In this document: positions 33,577-41,767 of the stretch, in pieces
Position numbering within the stretch: position 1 is the stretch's first letter
Layout of the letters: each line of letters starts with the position of its first letter
Source: Aquisalimonas sp007126095
Lineage (GTDB): Bacteria > Pseudomonadota > Gammaproteobacteria > Nitrococcales > Aquisalimonadaceae
DNA length: 64,000 nt
Direction: 5' to 3'
NCBI RefSeq assembly: GCF_048323695.1
Contig: NZ_JBLWFT010000014.1
Coordinates: forward strand, 16,533 to 80,532
The notes under the pieces: model-generated
What the model was told of the DNA's origin: nothing
Databases searched by the model: none
The model's input: the letters and a program-made list of their open reading frames with translations, nothing else
Position numbers and translations under genes: made by a program

Positions 33577-35211
33577 TCACAGCACCTCGCGCCGCACCTG
33601 GATACCGGCCACTTCCCGGTCCCAGCAGTCGTCAGTAACGGCCTCTTCCCGCAGGAGGTGCTTTTTCACCTTCGCCGTGGGCGTCTTGGGCAGTTCGTCC
33701 AGCACCCGGATGTAGCGCGGCACCATGAAGTGGGGCATGCGCTCCCGCAGGAACAGAAGCAGCTCCTCCGGATCGACGGTCTGACCGGGCACGGGGGCCA
33801 CGGCGACCAGCACTTCGTTCTCGCTGTACTCGCTGGCCACACCGATGGCGGCCGCTTCCTGCACCGCCGGGTGGGCAATCACCTCGGCCTCCACTTCGAA
33901 GGACGAGATATTCTCACCGCGCCGACGAATGGCGTCCTTCACGCGATCCACGAAGTAGAAGTGGCCATCTTCATCCTGACGGAAGGCATCACCGGTGTGG
34001 AACCAGCCGTTACGCCAGGACGCCGCGGTCGCCTCCGGATTCTTGTAGTAGCCATGGTTCATGGCCCACGGGCGCTCGGTGCGCAGGATCATCTCACCGA
34101 CGGCTCCCCGCGGCACCTCGCAGTCGTTCTGGTCCACCAGCCGCACGTCGACCCCGTCACGCACCTGACCACAGGTGCCGGGCTTCTGCGGATTCGCTCC
34201 TGTGAGGATCGGCGTCGAGATCTCCGTCATGTTGAAGATCGAGTAGATGTCGATGCCGAACCGCTCCGCCACCTCACGGTGGTTACTGGTGAGCGGCACC
34301 AGAAATGCCAGGCGCACGTGGTGGTTGCGCTCCTCTTCGTCCGGCTCGCGCTTGAGCAGGAAGGTCGCCATGGCGCCGAGCAGGAACACAACAGTGCACT
34401 CGGTGCGGCGCACGAACGGCCAGAACGTGTCCGTGGAGAACGGGCCCATCATGGCGATGGAGCCACCGCGGGCGAGCATGACGAAGGGCAGGCCCACGCC
34501 CCCGATGTGGAACATGGGCATGTTCACCAGGAAGCGGTCCTCGCCGGTCACGAAGTGCCACGTCTCCGGGCCGGCGTTGGTGAACAGGTGCAGATAGGAC
34601 GAGAGCACGCCCTTGGACGGCCCGGTGGTCCCGGAGGTGTAGATGATGGACTGCGTATGCCACGGCTCGATCGGCGCCTCCAGTTCCGGAACCTCCGCCG
34701 ATGTCTCCATGAGCTGCTCGAAACGGTGGCATTCCAGGCCCCCCGGCGCCGCCTGGCCACCGTCACCGACGAGCACCGCGCGGCGGAGCCCCGCCAGGCT
34801 CACATCACCGAGGCGCTCCAGGAGCGAGTCCTGGGTAATCAATACCTCCGCATCGGAGTTTTCAATCACGTGCTCCAGCAACCGCCCCTTGTAGGCGGTG
34901 TTGAACGGCACGAACACCGCGCCCAGATAGTTGATCGCGAAGAAGGCGATCAGGCCTTCCTTGCCGTTGGGCAGCCAGAACGCGACGTGATCGCCCTGGC
35001 GAACGCCCAGGGCCGCCAGACCGGCGGCGAAAGCGCGGGTCTTCTCGTGCACCTCGGCATAGGTCCAGCGGGTCTCGTCGTCGAACACCGCAAACACCTG
35101 GTCCGGGCGCTCCAGGGCGTGGTGATCGAGGAGGTAACGGGTGACGCAGCGCTCTTTCGGCACGATGCGCGGGTCCATACTGACGGCGGCTTGGTCCTGG
35201 TTGGTCGACAT
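33577..35211 (-). CDS. AMP-forming acyl-CoA synthetase
   Basis: Protein of 544 residues from the ATG for MSTNQDQAAV (AGGGGAG 8 bases upstream). P-loop YTSGTTGPSKGV, A5-type FNMTEIS, A7 WFHTGDAFRQDEDGHFYFVDRVKDAIRRRGENIS and the A10 lysine in PTAKVKKHLLREE are all intact, so it should adenylate a carboxylate and transfer it to CoA. It is closest to the crotonobetaine/carnitine-CoA ligase-like group by feel. It lies just downstream of the iron-type dehydrogenase gene in the catabolic operon, where it could activate the acid released from the ester. Confidence 0.9.
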   Translation of the reverse strand: MSTNQDQAAVSMDPRIVPKERCVTRYLLDHHALERPDQVFAVFDDETRWTYAEVHEKTRAFAAGLAALGVRQGDHVAFWLPNGKEGLIAFFAINYLGAVFVPFNTAYKGRLLEHVIENSDAEVLITQDSLLERLGDVSLAGLRRAVLVGDGGQAAPGGLECHRFEQLMETSAEVPELEAPIEPWHTQSIIYTSGTTGPSKGVLSSYLHLFTNAGPETWHFVTGEDRFLVNMPMFHIGGVGLPFVMLARGGSIAMMGPFSTDTFWPFVRRTECTVVFLLGAMATFLLKREPDEEERNHHVRLAFLVPLTSNHREVAERFGIDIYSIFNMTEISTPILTGANPQKPGTCGQVRDGVDVRLVDQNDCEVPRGAVGEMILRTERPWAMNHGYYKNPEATAASWRNGWFHTGDAFRQDEDGHFYFVDRVKDAIRRRGENISSFEVEAEVIAHPAVQEAAAIGVASEYSENEVLVAVAPVPGQTVDPEELLLFLRERMPHFMVPRYIRVLDELPKTPTAKVKKHLLREEAVTDDCWDREVAGIQVRREVL

Positions 35212-35234
35212 GACTGCTTCTCCCCTCGTGCTAC

Positions 35235-36410
35235 TCACACAGCGCCCTTGAGGATCTCCATGACATCCTCGGGACCTTTGATCGTGCGTGGATTGGTGCG
35301 CGCCCAGAGATCCTCCATGGTGTACTCCGCAACCTGTTGCAGATCCGCCTCTGTCACGCCCACCTCGCCGAGCGTCCGCGGCATGCCGAGATCACGGATA
35401 AAGGCCGCGGCCAGTTCACCCGCATCCCGGTCGGGCTCGCCGAAGGCCTCGCTGATGAGCGTCTGGCGCTCGCCGTTCACCGGCTTGTTGAATGCCAGCA
35501 CCACCGGTGCCATGACACAGGACGTATAGCCGTGGGGCACATCGCAGGTGCCGCCGAGGACATGACCGATGGCGTGGCTCGCCCCCATGGGCACGCCGCC
35601 GACCACTGGCAGCATGGACTGCCAGACGCCGGTCTGGCAGCGCAGCCGGCCCTCCATGTCACCGGGGTCACGCTTCACCCGCGACAGACCGTCCCGAAGC
35701 AGCCGAATGGCGCTGGCGGCCATGCCGTCACAGAAGTCGTTGGAATACGGCGAACCCAGGGTCTCCATGGCGTGATCCAGGGCGCGCACGCCCGTGGACA
35801 GCCACAACCACTCGGGCGTGTGCCGGGTGAGGCTCGGGTCGAGAATCACGCTCACCGGCACCAGCAACCGGTGCAGATAGCCCTGCTTGAGCTTCTTGGC
35901 CTCGTCCGTGGCCCCGGCCAGCGGGTTGAACTCGCCGCCCGACAGGGTGGTTGGCACGGAGACCACACGCACGTCCGGGGCGTCGAACGCGGGAAAGTGC
36001 AGAGAGCCGTCGGATTCCACACTCATGTGGTACGGCTCCATGTCGTCGTGCTCCTTTAGCCCGTGCTTCATGCAGATCGGCATGATCTTGCCCGCATCGG
36101 TAACGGAGCCACCGCCCACGGTAACGATGAGATCCGCATCCACCTCACTGGCTCGGGCGGCGGCCGCCAGGACCGAACTCCGCGGGGCGTGGGACGGGAT
36201 GCCGGAGAAGGAACCGGCAAAAAGATCGCCCAAAGCCTCACGAATCCGGACGATTTCGTCGGTCTGCTCCTCCAGGGAACGGCTCACGAGCAGGAACACC
36301 CGGCGCGCACCCAGCCGCTCCGCTTCGCTGCGAATGGCCGTTGCGGCCGGATAACCGAAAATGACTTTCTCAAGCGCGGTGCACTGCACCTCTCCAGGCT
36401 GCACGGTCAT
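35235..36410 (-). CDS. iron-containing alcohol dehydrogenase / maleylacetate reductase-like
   Basis: Protein of 391 residues; GGAGGAGATC directly precedes the ATG at 36410. NAD-binding GGGSVTDAGK and a metal-binding HAIGHVLGGTCDVPHG segment identify the Fe-ADH family, and the VPTTLSGGEFNPLAGATDE stretch points to the maleylacetate-reductase-like branch. It would interconvert an alcohol and aldehyde, or reduce an enol acid, with NAD(P)H. It is the first gene of the catabolic cluster and carries the FNR-type box in its upstream region. Confidence 0.87.
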   Translation of the reverse strand: MTVQPGEVQCTALEKVIFGYPAATAIRSEAERLGARRVFLLVSRSLEEQTDEIVRIREALGDLFAGSFSGIPSHAPRSSVLAAAARASEVDADLIVTVGGGSVTDAGKIMPICMKHGLKEHDDMEPYHMSVESDGSLHFPAFDAPDVRVVSVPTTLSGGEFNPLAGATDEAKKLKQGYLHRLLVPVSVILDPSLTRHTPEWLWLSTGVRALDHAMETLGSPYSNDFCDGMAASAIRLLRDGLSRVKRDPGDMEGRLRCQTGVWQSMLPVVGGVPMGASHAIGHVLGGTCDVPHGYTSCVMAPVVLAFNKPVNGERQTLISEAFGEPDRDAGELAAAFIRDLGMPRTLGEVGVTEADLQQVAEYTMEDLWARTNPRTIKGPEDVMEILKGAV

Positions 36411-36444
36411 GATCTCCTCCAGACTGTTGTCGTTGTGATTTGCC

Positions 36445-36458
36445 TTGATCCATATCAA
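36445..36458. promoter_or_regulatory. perfect FNR/ANR-type box
   Basis: TTGAT-N4-ATCAA, an exact match to the FNR/ANR consensus, lies 35-48 bases before the Fe-ADH start. A minus-strand TTGACA lies at 36483-36478. If that is the -35, the box overlaps the -10/start region and would repress under low oxygen. Confidence 0.65.
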
Positions 36459-36560
36459 AGCAAGCATTTGCATTACGTGTCAACTAATGACAGATAAGCA
36501 AATGAGACACAGCAGTGGAGTGCGCGATAGCGGGGATTGGCGGACGCGAACGTCCACCAT

Positions 36561-36667
36561 GCGCGACTGACGTCGCTCCTACCAGCATAACGGGCGTAGG
36601 AGCGGCGCGAGCCGCGACCATGGCCGTGATCCGACGCCTGACGGGTCGCGGCTTGCGCCGCTCCTAC
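36561..36667. repeat. three GTAGGAGCG-type palindromic repeat units
   Basis: Units at 36561-36581, 36596-36619 (GTAGGAGCGGCGCGAGCCGC core) and 36644-36667 alternate in orientation and can form stem-loops. They lie between the catabolic cluster promoter and the 3' end of ilvA. Same family as at 26868, 38253 and 48509. Confidence 0.8.
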
Positions 36668-36677
36668 GGGAGTAGAA

Positions 36678-38192
36678 TCAACTCAAAAACAACGCATACG
36701 CCGGGTTGTCGGTCTCTTCCTCGAACCGGTACCCGATGCCGTCCAGGAACTGGTCGAACCGCTCGGCGTGCTCCGGGGGCACCTGAATGCCCACGAACAC
36801 CCGGCCATACGCCGCGCCGTGGTTGCGGTAGTGGAACATGCTGATGTTGAACTTGCGCCCGAGCTGGTTCAGGAACTGCATCAGCGCCCCCGGCCGCTCC
36901 GGGAACTCGAATCGGAACACCCGCTCGTGCTCCACCTGATGGCCATGGCCGCCCACCATGTGCCGCAGGTGCACCTTGGCCATCTCGTTGTCGGTGAGAT
37001 CCAGCACCGGGTAGTCGTTCTCAGTCAGATGGGCGACCAGATCGTCCTTTTCGTGCAGGCCATCCTGCAGGCCCAGCCCCACGAACACGTGCGCCTGCTG
37101 CGGATCGGAGAAGCGGTAGTTGAACTCGGTGACCTGCCGTTTTCCGATTGCCTGACAGAACTGGCGGAAGCTGCCGGGCCGCTCGGGGATGGTCACCGCC
37201 AGCACCGCCTCCCGGTGCTCGCCCACCTCGGCGCGCTCGGCCACGTGGCCCAGGCGGCTGAAGTTCATATTGGCGCCGCTGTTGATGGCCACCAGGTGCT
37301 CGCCCTCGATGCCAGTGGTCTCCACGTACTTCTTCAGCCCCGCCACGGCCAGCGCCCCGGCCGGCTCGTTGATGGTGCGGGTGTCGTCGAAGATGTCGCG
37401 GATGCCGGCGCAGATCTCGTCGGTGGTGACCAGCACCACGTCATCGATGTGCTTGCGCAGCACCCGGAAGGTCTCCTTGCCGATCTGCCGCACGGCCACC
37501 CCGTCGGCGAACAGCCCCACCTGCTCCAGCTGCACCCGCTTGTTGGCCTTCAGCGCCGCATGCAGCGTGGGCGCATCTTCCGGCTCCACGCCGATCACCT
37601 TCACGTCGGGCCGGAGCTGTTTCACGTAGGTCGCCACCCCGGCCGCCAGCCCGCCGCCGCCCACGGGCACGAAGATGGCATGGAGCTTCTGCGGGTGCTG
37701 GTGCAGGATCTCCATGCCCACGGTGCCCTGCCCGGCGATGATCTCCGGCGCATCGTAGGGCGGAATCCAGGTCATGCCCCGCTCTTCCATCAGCTTGGTG
37801 GCGTGGGCGGCGGCCTCGTCGTAGCTGTCACCGTGGAGAATGACCTTGCCACCCAGCCGCCGGGCCGCATCTACCTTGATGCTCGGCGTGGTGCGCGGCA
37901 TGACGATCACACCCTTGATCCCCAGCTTCCTGGACGCCAGCGCCACGCCCTGGGCGTGGTTGCCGGCGGAGGCACAGATCACGCCCTTGGCCTTGGCCTC
38001 GTCCGGCAGCAGCGAAATCATGTTGTAGGCGCCGCGCAGCTTGAACGAGAACACCGGCTGCAGGTCCTCGCGCTTCATCAGCACGCGGTTGTTGAGCCGG
38101 CCCGAGAGCGCCGGGGCATGATCCAGCGGCGAATTGATGGCGACGTCGTAAACGCAGGCAGTAAGAATGCGTTCCAGATAGGCCTGGGTCAT
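36678..38192 (-). CDS. ilvA: threonine ammonia-lyase, biosynthetic
   Basis: Protein of 504 residues, the length of biosynthetic IlvA. The catalytic domain carries the PLP lysine in VFSFKLRGAYN, the phosphate loop GGGGLAAGVATY-like VGGGGLAAGVATYVKQ and SAGNHAQGVALA. Two ACT-like regulatory repeats follow (about 330-405 and 425-504: ERPGSFRQFCQAIGKRQVTEFNYR and ERPGALMQFLNQLGRKFNISMFHYRNHG). It deaminates threonine to 2-oxobutanoate and is normally inhibited by isoleucine through these repeats. Confidence 0.96.
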   Translation of the reverse strand: MTQAYLERILTACVYDVAINSPLDHAPALSGRLNNRVLMKREDLQPVFSFKLRGAYNMISLLPDEAKAKGVICASAGNHAQGVALASRKLGIKGVIVMPRTTPSIKVDAARRLGGKVILHGDSYDEAAAHATKLMEERGMTWIPPYDAPEIIAGQGTVGMEILHQHPQKLHAIFVPVGGGGLAAGVATYVKQLRPDVKVIGVEPEDAPTLHAALKANKRVQLEQVGLFADGVAVRQIGKETFRVLRKHIDDVVLVTTDEICAGIRDIFDDTRTINEPAGALAVAGLKKYVETTGIEGEHLVAINSGANMNFSRLGHVAERAEVGEHREAVLAVTIPERPGSFRQFCQAIGKRQVTEFNYRFSDPQQAHVFVGLGLQDGLHEKDDLVAHLTENDYPVLDLTDNEMAKVHLRHMVGGHGHQVEHERVFRFEFPERPGALMQFLNQLGRKFNISMFHYRNHGAAYGRVFVGIQVPPEHAERFDQFLDGIGYRFEEETDNPAYALFLS

Positions 38193-38252
38193 GGATTATC
38201 CGTAGTTGCAGCGCATGAGTGCGTGGGCGGTATTGTTCGTCGTCGCGGTCTT

Positions 38253-38320
38253 GGTCGCGGCTTGCACCGCTCCTACGGTCATGTGTCGAGGCCCGCCGTA
38301 GGAGCGGCGCAAGCCGCGAT
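38253..38320. repeat. inverted pair of GTAGGAGCG-type repeats
   Basis: Units at 38253-38276 and 38298-38320 (core GTAGGAGCGGCGCAAGCCGC) are inverted with one mismatch and form a long stem-loop between the divergent ilvA and rpiA genes. Confidence 0.8.
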
Positions 38321-38421
38321 CAGTCTAACCTCCGCACCTCCCGCAGCAAAGGCCGGCCCCCTCCTGAACACCCCGGCGCTCGTGCCATACTGGTTACTTA
38401 ACCAGACAACGGAGCCAGACA

Positions 38422-39084
38422 ATGTCCACAGACGCCGGCAAACGCGCTGCCGCCGAAGCCGCCCTCCAGTACGTCGAGAAAGGCGCCATTCTCGGGGTAG
38501 GGACCGGTTCCACCGTCAACGCCTTCATCGCACTGCTGGCGAAGGAGCCGGGCCGGGTCCGCGCCGCCGTCTCCAGCTCCGAGGCGTCCACCCGTCTGCT
38601 GGAGGACGCGGGCATCGAGGTGATGGACCTCAACAACGCCGGGCCGCTGGACCTCTACGTGGACGGCGCCGACGAATCCAACCGGCATCTGTCGCTGATC
38701 AAGGGCGGCGGCGGCGCGCTCACCCGGGAGAAGATCGTCGCCGGCGCCAGCCGCACGTTCGTGTGCATCGCCGACGATACCAAGCTCGTGGGCACCCTCG
38801 GCGCGTTCCCGCTGCCGGTGGAGGTGATCCCCATGGCGCGCAGCTTCGTGGCGCGGGAGATCGTCAAGCGCATCGGCGGCCAGCCGGAGCTGCGTGAGGG
38901 GTTCACCAGCGACAACGGCAACGTGATCCTGGACGTGCGCAACCTGGAAATCGCCGAGCCGGTGAAGGTCGAACGCACTCTAAACGACATCCCCGGCGTG
39001 GTCACCAACGGCCTGTTCGCCATCCGCGGCGCCGACGTGCTCCTGCTCGGCGGGGCGGACGGGGTGCAGACGCTGAAGGCGTGA
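38422..39084 (+). CDS. rpiA: ribose-5-phosphate isomerase A
   Basis: Protein of 220 residues, full length. Signature stretches: GAILGVGTGSTVNAFIALL, the catalytic DLYVDGADESNRHLSLIKGGGGALTREKI and VRNLEIAEPVKVERTLNDIPGVVTNGLFA. It interconverts ribose-5-phosphate and ribulose-5-phosphate in the pentose phosphate pathway. It is divergent from ilvA, as in many gammaproteobacteria. Confidence 0.96.
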   Translation: MSTDAGKRAAAEAALQYVEKGAILGVGTGSTVNAFIALLAKEPGRVRAAVSSSEASTRLLEDAGIEVMDLNNAGPLDLYVDGADESNRHLSLIKGGGGALTREKIVAGASRTFVCIADDTKLVGTLGAFPLPVEVIPMARSFVAREIVKRIGGQPELREGFTSDNGNVILDVRNLEIAEPVKVERTLNDIPGVVTNGLFAIRGADVLLLGGADGVQTLKA

Positions 39085-39150
39085 TCGCCTTATCGCAAAA
39101 CCAACCGGGCAAACCGCCATGCGACACACGGGCATCGCCGGCATCTACTC

Positions 39151-39179
39151 TTGACATATACGCCCCCTCCCTCAATACT
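39151..39179 (+). promoter_or_regulatory. sigma-70-type promoter of the vapBC module
   Basis: TTGACA at 39151-39156, a 17-base spacer and AATACT at 39174-39179, about 30 bases before the VapB-type start. Confidence 0.55.
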
Positions 39180-39209
39180 CAAAGCATTATCAGGAAGGGC
39201 AGCCGCACC

Positions 39210-39440
39210 ATGGCCGAAGCAAGCATCTTCAGGAACAACCGCAACCAGGCTGTCCGGCTGCCGCAGGACATGGCATTGCCGGAGCATGTCAGGCGGGTCA
39301 GGATATTCCGCATCGGCAATGCCCGGCTGATCGCCCCTGCGGGGACCGAGTGGGATGACTTCTTTGATGGCCCTGCCGTGAGCGACGACTTCATGGCTGA
39401 GCGCGACCAGCCATCCGCACAGGAACGCGACCCCCTGTAA
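39210..39440 (+). CDS. vapB: VapB-type antitoxin
   Basis: Protein of 76 residues. The N-terminus AEASIFRNNRNQAVRLPQDMALPEHVRRVRI is the SpoVT/AbrB-like swapped-hairpin fold of VapB antitoxins (NRxQAVRLP). The C-terminal DDFFDGPAVSDDFMAERDQP should wrap the toxin. It precedes the PIN-domain toxin by 27 bases. Confidence 0.9.
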   Translation: MAEASIFRNNRNQAVRLPQDMALPEHVRRVRIFRIGNARLIAPAGTEWDDFFDGPAVSDDFMAERDQPSAQERDPL

Positions 39441-39467
39441 CCCCACCCGCATGCGAGGGAACGCTGC

Positions 39468-39866
39468 GTGCTACGCTACCTTCTCGACACCAACATCTGC
39501 ATTTACGTGATCAAATACCGTCCCGCGCAGGCCCGGGAGCGATTCAACCACCACGGCCCCCACTTGTGCACCTCCAGCGTCGTCGCCGCGGAGCTCTATT
39601 ACGGTGCGGCGCACTCGGGGCAGCCGGAGCATAACCTGTTGCAGGTCGAGTCATTCCTTGCGCGGCTCGACATCCTGCCCTTCGACGAGAACGCGGCGGG
39701 CCACTTTGGAGAGATCCGTGCCGACCTCGCCCGGGCCGGCACACCCATTGGCCCCTACGATCTCATGATCGCCGCCCACGCGCGCAGCCGGGGGCTCACC
39801 GTGGTGACCAACAACGAAGGCGAATTCACGCGGGTGCCGGGCCTGTTGGTGGAGAACTGGGTGTAA
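39468..39866 (+). CDS. vapC: VapC-type PIN-domain ribonuclease toxin
   Basis: Protein of 132 residues from a GTG. Acidic catalytic residues are in YLLDTNICIY (Asp7), SSVVAAELYYGA (Glu) and IGPYDLMIAAHA (Asp), the PIN arrangement, with LTVVTNNEGEFTRVPGLLVENW at the end. VapC enzymes cut tRNA or rRNA when freed from VapB. The module is complete and appears functional. Confidence 0.93.
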   Translation: MLRYLLDTNICIYVIKYRPAQARERFNHHGPHLCTSSVVAAELYYGAAHSGQPEHNLLQVESFLARLDILPFDENAAGHFGEIRADLARAGTPIGPYDLMIAAHARSRGLTVVTNNEGEFTRVPGLLVENWV

Positions 39867-39886
39867 CGATCCCCCCGGAGGCGACC

Positions 39887-40087
39887 ATGCAACGCACCCT
39901 CATCGCCATCGGCCTCGTCGCTCTCGCCGCCGGCCTGCTCTGGCCCTGGATCTCGAAACTCGGCCTCGGCCGCCTGCCGGGCGACATCATCATCGAACGC
40001 GACGGCGGCACGTTCTACTTCCCCATCACGACGTGCATTGTCATCAGCGTGGTGGTGAGCGTGGTGTTCTGGCTTTTCCGGCGGTGA
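39887..40087 (+). CDS. DUF2905 small membrane protein
   Basis: Protein of 66 residues with two transmembrane helices (about 4-24 and 46-63) flanking the diagnostic GRLPGDIIIERDGGTFYFPITT. The family is widespread and of unknown function. A CGGAGGCG ribosome site precedes the ATG. It lies between the vapBC and hepT/mntA modules. Confidence 0.92.
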   Translation: MQRTLIAIGLVALAAGLLWPWISKLGLGRLPGDIIIERDGGTFYFPITTCIVISVVVSVVFWLFRR

Positions 40088-40119
40088 GGGGCGCTTCGGG
40101 AACGCCGGACGTAAACGCT

Positions 40120-40593
40120 TCAAACGAGACGCCGCTGCCTGCTGTACTCCGCAATCCCGCCATACGTTTCCGACAAGTCATCCGCAAAGGAATACGCCGC
40201 CCGCAGCGCCGGCACCATATCCGCGGCAGACTCGATGTATTCGTGAACGAGGCGATTGCGCAGCCGACGCATCGCCAGCCACTGTTCGGCATCCCTGACC
40301 AGCCCGAGCCGCTCGAGACGATCCAGATTATCGATCGCCGTGCCCGGAATCTCTCCGGCAGCATCCAGGAACGCAGGAATCAGCTTATCCATCACCGTGT
40401 CCTGCATTCGGGAGAACTTTGCACCGAACGATTCGACACGGTCGATTCCATCCGGGTCGGCGAGCCAGGCCTCAACGCTGGCGGCATCAAGATCATCCAC
40501 CACGACGCCGCTGAAAAGCCGCTGACGCACGCCTTGCAGATGGGCATCCTCTCGCCCGACCAGTGCCAGAAGCCGCGATAGCCTGTCACTCAC
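40120..40593 (-). CDS. hepT: HepT-type HEPN toxin
   Basis: Protein of 157 residues. The HEPN nuclease motif RX4HXY is intact (RNRLVHEY, Arg112-His117-Tyr119), preceded by helices including FGAKFSRMQDTVMDKLIPAFLD. HepT is the toxin of the MntA/HepT (type VII) system, normally silenced by AMPylation of its Tyr by MntA. It overlaps the nucleotidyltransferase gene by 4 bases. Confidence 0.85.
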   Translation of the reverse strand: MSDRLSRLLALVGREDAHLQGVRQRLFSGVVVDDLDAASVEAWLADPDGIDRVESFGAKFSRMQDTVMDKLIPAFLDAAGEIPGTAIDNLDRLERLGLVRDAEQWLAMRRLRNRLVHEYIESAADMVPALRAAYSFADDLSETYGGIAEYSRQRRLV

Positions 40594-40889
40594 AACCGCA
40601 CCCCCGCCTCCAGCGCGTGGCGCCGCACCCCCTCCAGCGGGGTGTCGGCGGAGTGGGTAATGATGTCGATCTTGCGCTCACCCAGCAGGCGCTGAAGGCG
40701 ACCGTGCAGGCGCTGTTCGGCATCGAACGCGTCCTGCCCGCTCAACGGCGTTACCACAAGCAGGTCGATATCGCCGCCGCGGCGGGTGTCATCCAGGCGC
40801 GATCCAAAGACATAGACAGCACTCTCTTCGCCGTAGCACCGGGTCACCGCCGTGCGGATCAAGTCGATTTGCTCGCTGGTTAGTCGCAT
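40590..40889 (-). CDS. mntA: MntA-type minimal nucleotidyltransferase antitoxin
   Basis: Protein of 99 residues from the ATG for MRLTSEQIDLIR. The nucleotidyltransferase motif reads VFGSRLDDTRRGGDIDLLV, that is GSX9DXD with Asp40 and Asp42. MntA transfers AMP groups onto HepT to disarm it. Translational coupling to hepT supports the pair. Confidence 0.88.
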   Translation of the reverse strand: MRLTSEQIDLIRTAVTRCYGEESAVYVFGSRLDDTRRGGDIDLLVVTPLSGQDAFDAEQRLHGRLQRLLGERKIDIITHSADTPLEGVRRHALEAGVRL

Positions 40890-40956
40890 TGGACGAGCAT
40901 AACACCCGGCCCATGGTTCATGCGCACCCCGCGAGCTACCCATTCTCACCCATTTC

Positions 40957-40979
40957 GAATACACTGACTACATGTATTC
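40957..40979. promoter_or_regulatory. palindromic operator of the RelBE-type module
   Basis: Arms GAATACA (40957-40963) and TGTATTC (40973-40979), 19 bases before the antitoxin start. A near-identical copy lies at 41594-41617. RHH antitoxins typically autorepress through such sites. Confidence 0.6.
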
Positions 40980-40997
40980 ACACTGGAGCAGGTAACC

Positions 40998-41219
40998 ATG
41001 CCGACGACGATCCGGCTCAGCGAAGACGTCGAGCAACGCCTGACTCGGCTGGCCCGCGCCACGGGCCGGACCAAGGCGTTCTATCTCCGAAAACTGATCG
41101 AGGAACACCTGGACGAGCTCGAGGATGTTTACCTCGCCGAACAGGCACTGGAACGGGTCCGCCAGGGACAGGAGCGGACTTTGACGCACGAGGAGTTCTG
41201 GCGTGACATGGACGATTGA
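40998..41219 (+). CDS. RelB/CopG-type ribbon-helix-helix antitoxin
   Basis: Protein of 73 residues. MPTTIRLSEDVEQRLTRLARATGRTKAFYLRKLIEEHLDEL is a ribbon-helix-helix DNA-binding unit; the C-terminal half (ALERVRQGQERTLTHEEFWRDM) is the RelB toxin-binding tail. It overlaps the toxin gene by 17 bases and has a palindromic operator just upstream. Confidence 0.9.
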   Translation: MPTTIRLSEDVEQRLTRLARATGRTKAFYLRKLIEEHLDELEDVYLAEQALERVRQGQERTLTHEEFWRDMDD

Positions 41220-41484
41220 GTACGCTGCATCAATCCACAAGGAACTCCGCAAGGCAGACCCGCAAACCCGACGACGCATACGCAACTTCCTTGAAGAGCG
41301 CCTTCTCCAGCAGAACGACCCGCCACAACTCGGCCGACCACTGACCAGGCGCTTCGCAACACTCTGGCGCTACCGCGTCGGAGACCGCCGCATCCTGTGC
41401 GAAATCCAGGATCACCGACTCTGCGTTCTCGTTGTACGCATCGCGCACAGACGCGACGCCTATCAGGGGCAGATCGAATCGTGA
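41203..41484 (+). CDS. RelE/ParE-type toxin
   Basis: Protein of 93 residues. MTWTIEYAASIHKELRKADPQTRRRIRNFLEERL and WRYRVGDRRILCEIQDHRLCVLVVRIAHRRDAY are classical RelE-fold elements with conserved Arg in the RYRVGDRRI loop. RelE members cleave mRNA on the ribosome, ParE members poison gyrase; sequence alone favours RelE. It overlaps its antitoxin by 17 bases. Confidence 0.92.
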   Translation: MTWTIEYAASIHKELRKADPQTRRRIRNFLEERLLQQNDPPQLGRPLTRRFATLWRYRVGDRRILCEIQDHRLCVLVVRIAHRRDAYQGQIES

Positions 41485-41593
41485 TAACGGGCGACCGACG
41501 AAACGCGGAGGCCGGACGTGAACGTCCGACTTCCGCGGGCCGGGATTAACGCACGAAAACCAACTCCGCGAGCTAGCCCCTTAGGCCCCTCTT

Positions 41594-41695
41594 GAATACA
41601 CATGACTCCATGTATTCAGACTGGAGCGAACAGTCATGACGAACGGCAACGGGCACATACCCAAACCTGTGACCCGGCTCCCAAATACGATTTGA
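41594..41695 (+). pseudogene. orphan copy of the RelBE operator with a 19-codon remnant
   Basis: GAATACA/TGTATTC arms at 41594-41600 and 41611-41617 are followed by CAGACTGGAGCG, matching CACACTGGAGCA after the working operator at 40957. An ATG at 41636 opens a frame that stops after 19 codons (MTNGNGHIPKPVTRLPNTI). This looks like the promoter of a lost second module. Confidence 0.5.
41667..41680 (+). promoter_or_regulatory. shared upstream motif CTGTGACCCGGCTC (copy 1)
   Basis: An identical 14-mer lies at 43425-43438. The copies are about 90 and 105 bases ahead of the two lipoprotein genes. Could be a shared control site or a remnant of duplication. Confidence 0.35.
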
Positions 41696-41767
41696 ACGAA
41701 TCGATTTTAAATTCACTCGCGACCTAGCCTCACCCTGCACCAAAAACCAGAATAAAGGAGTTTCATC

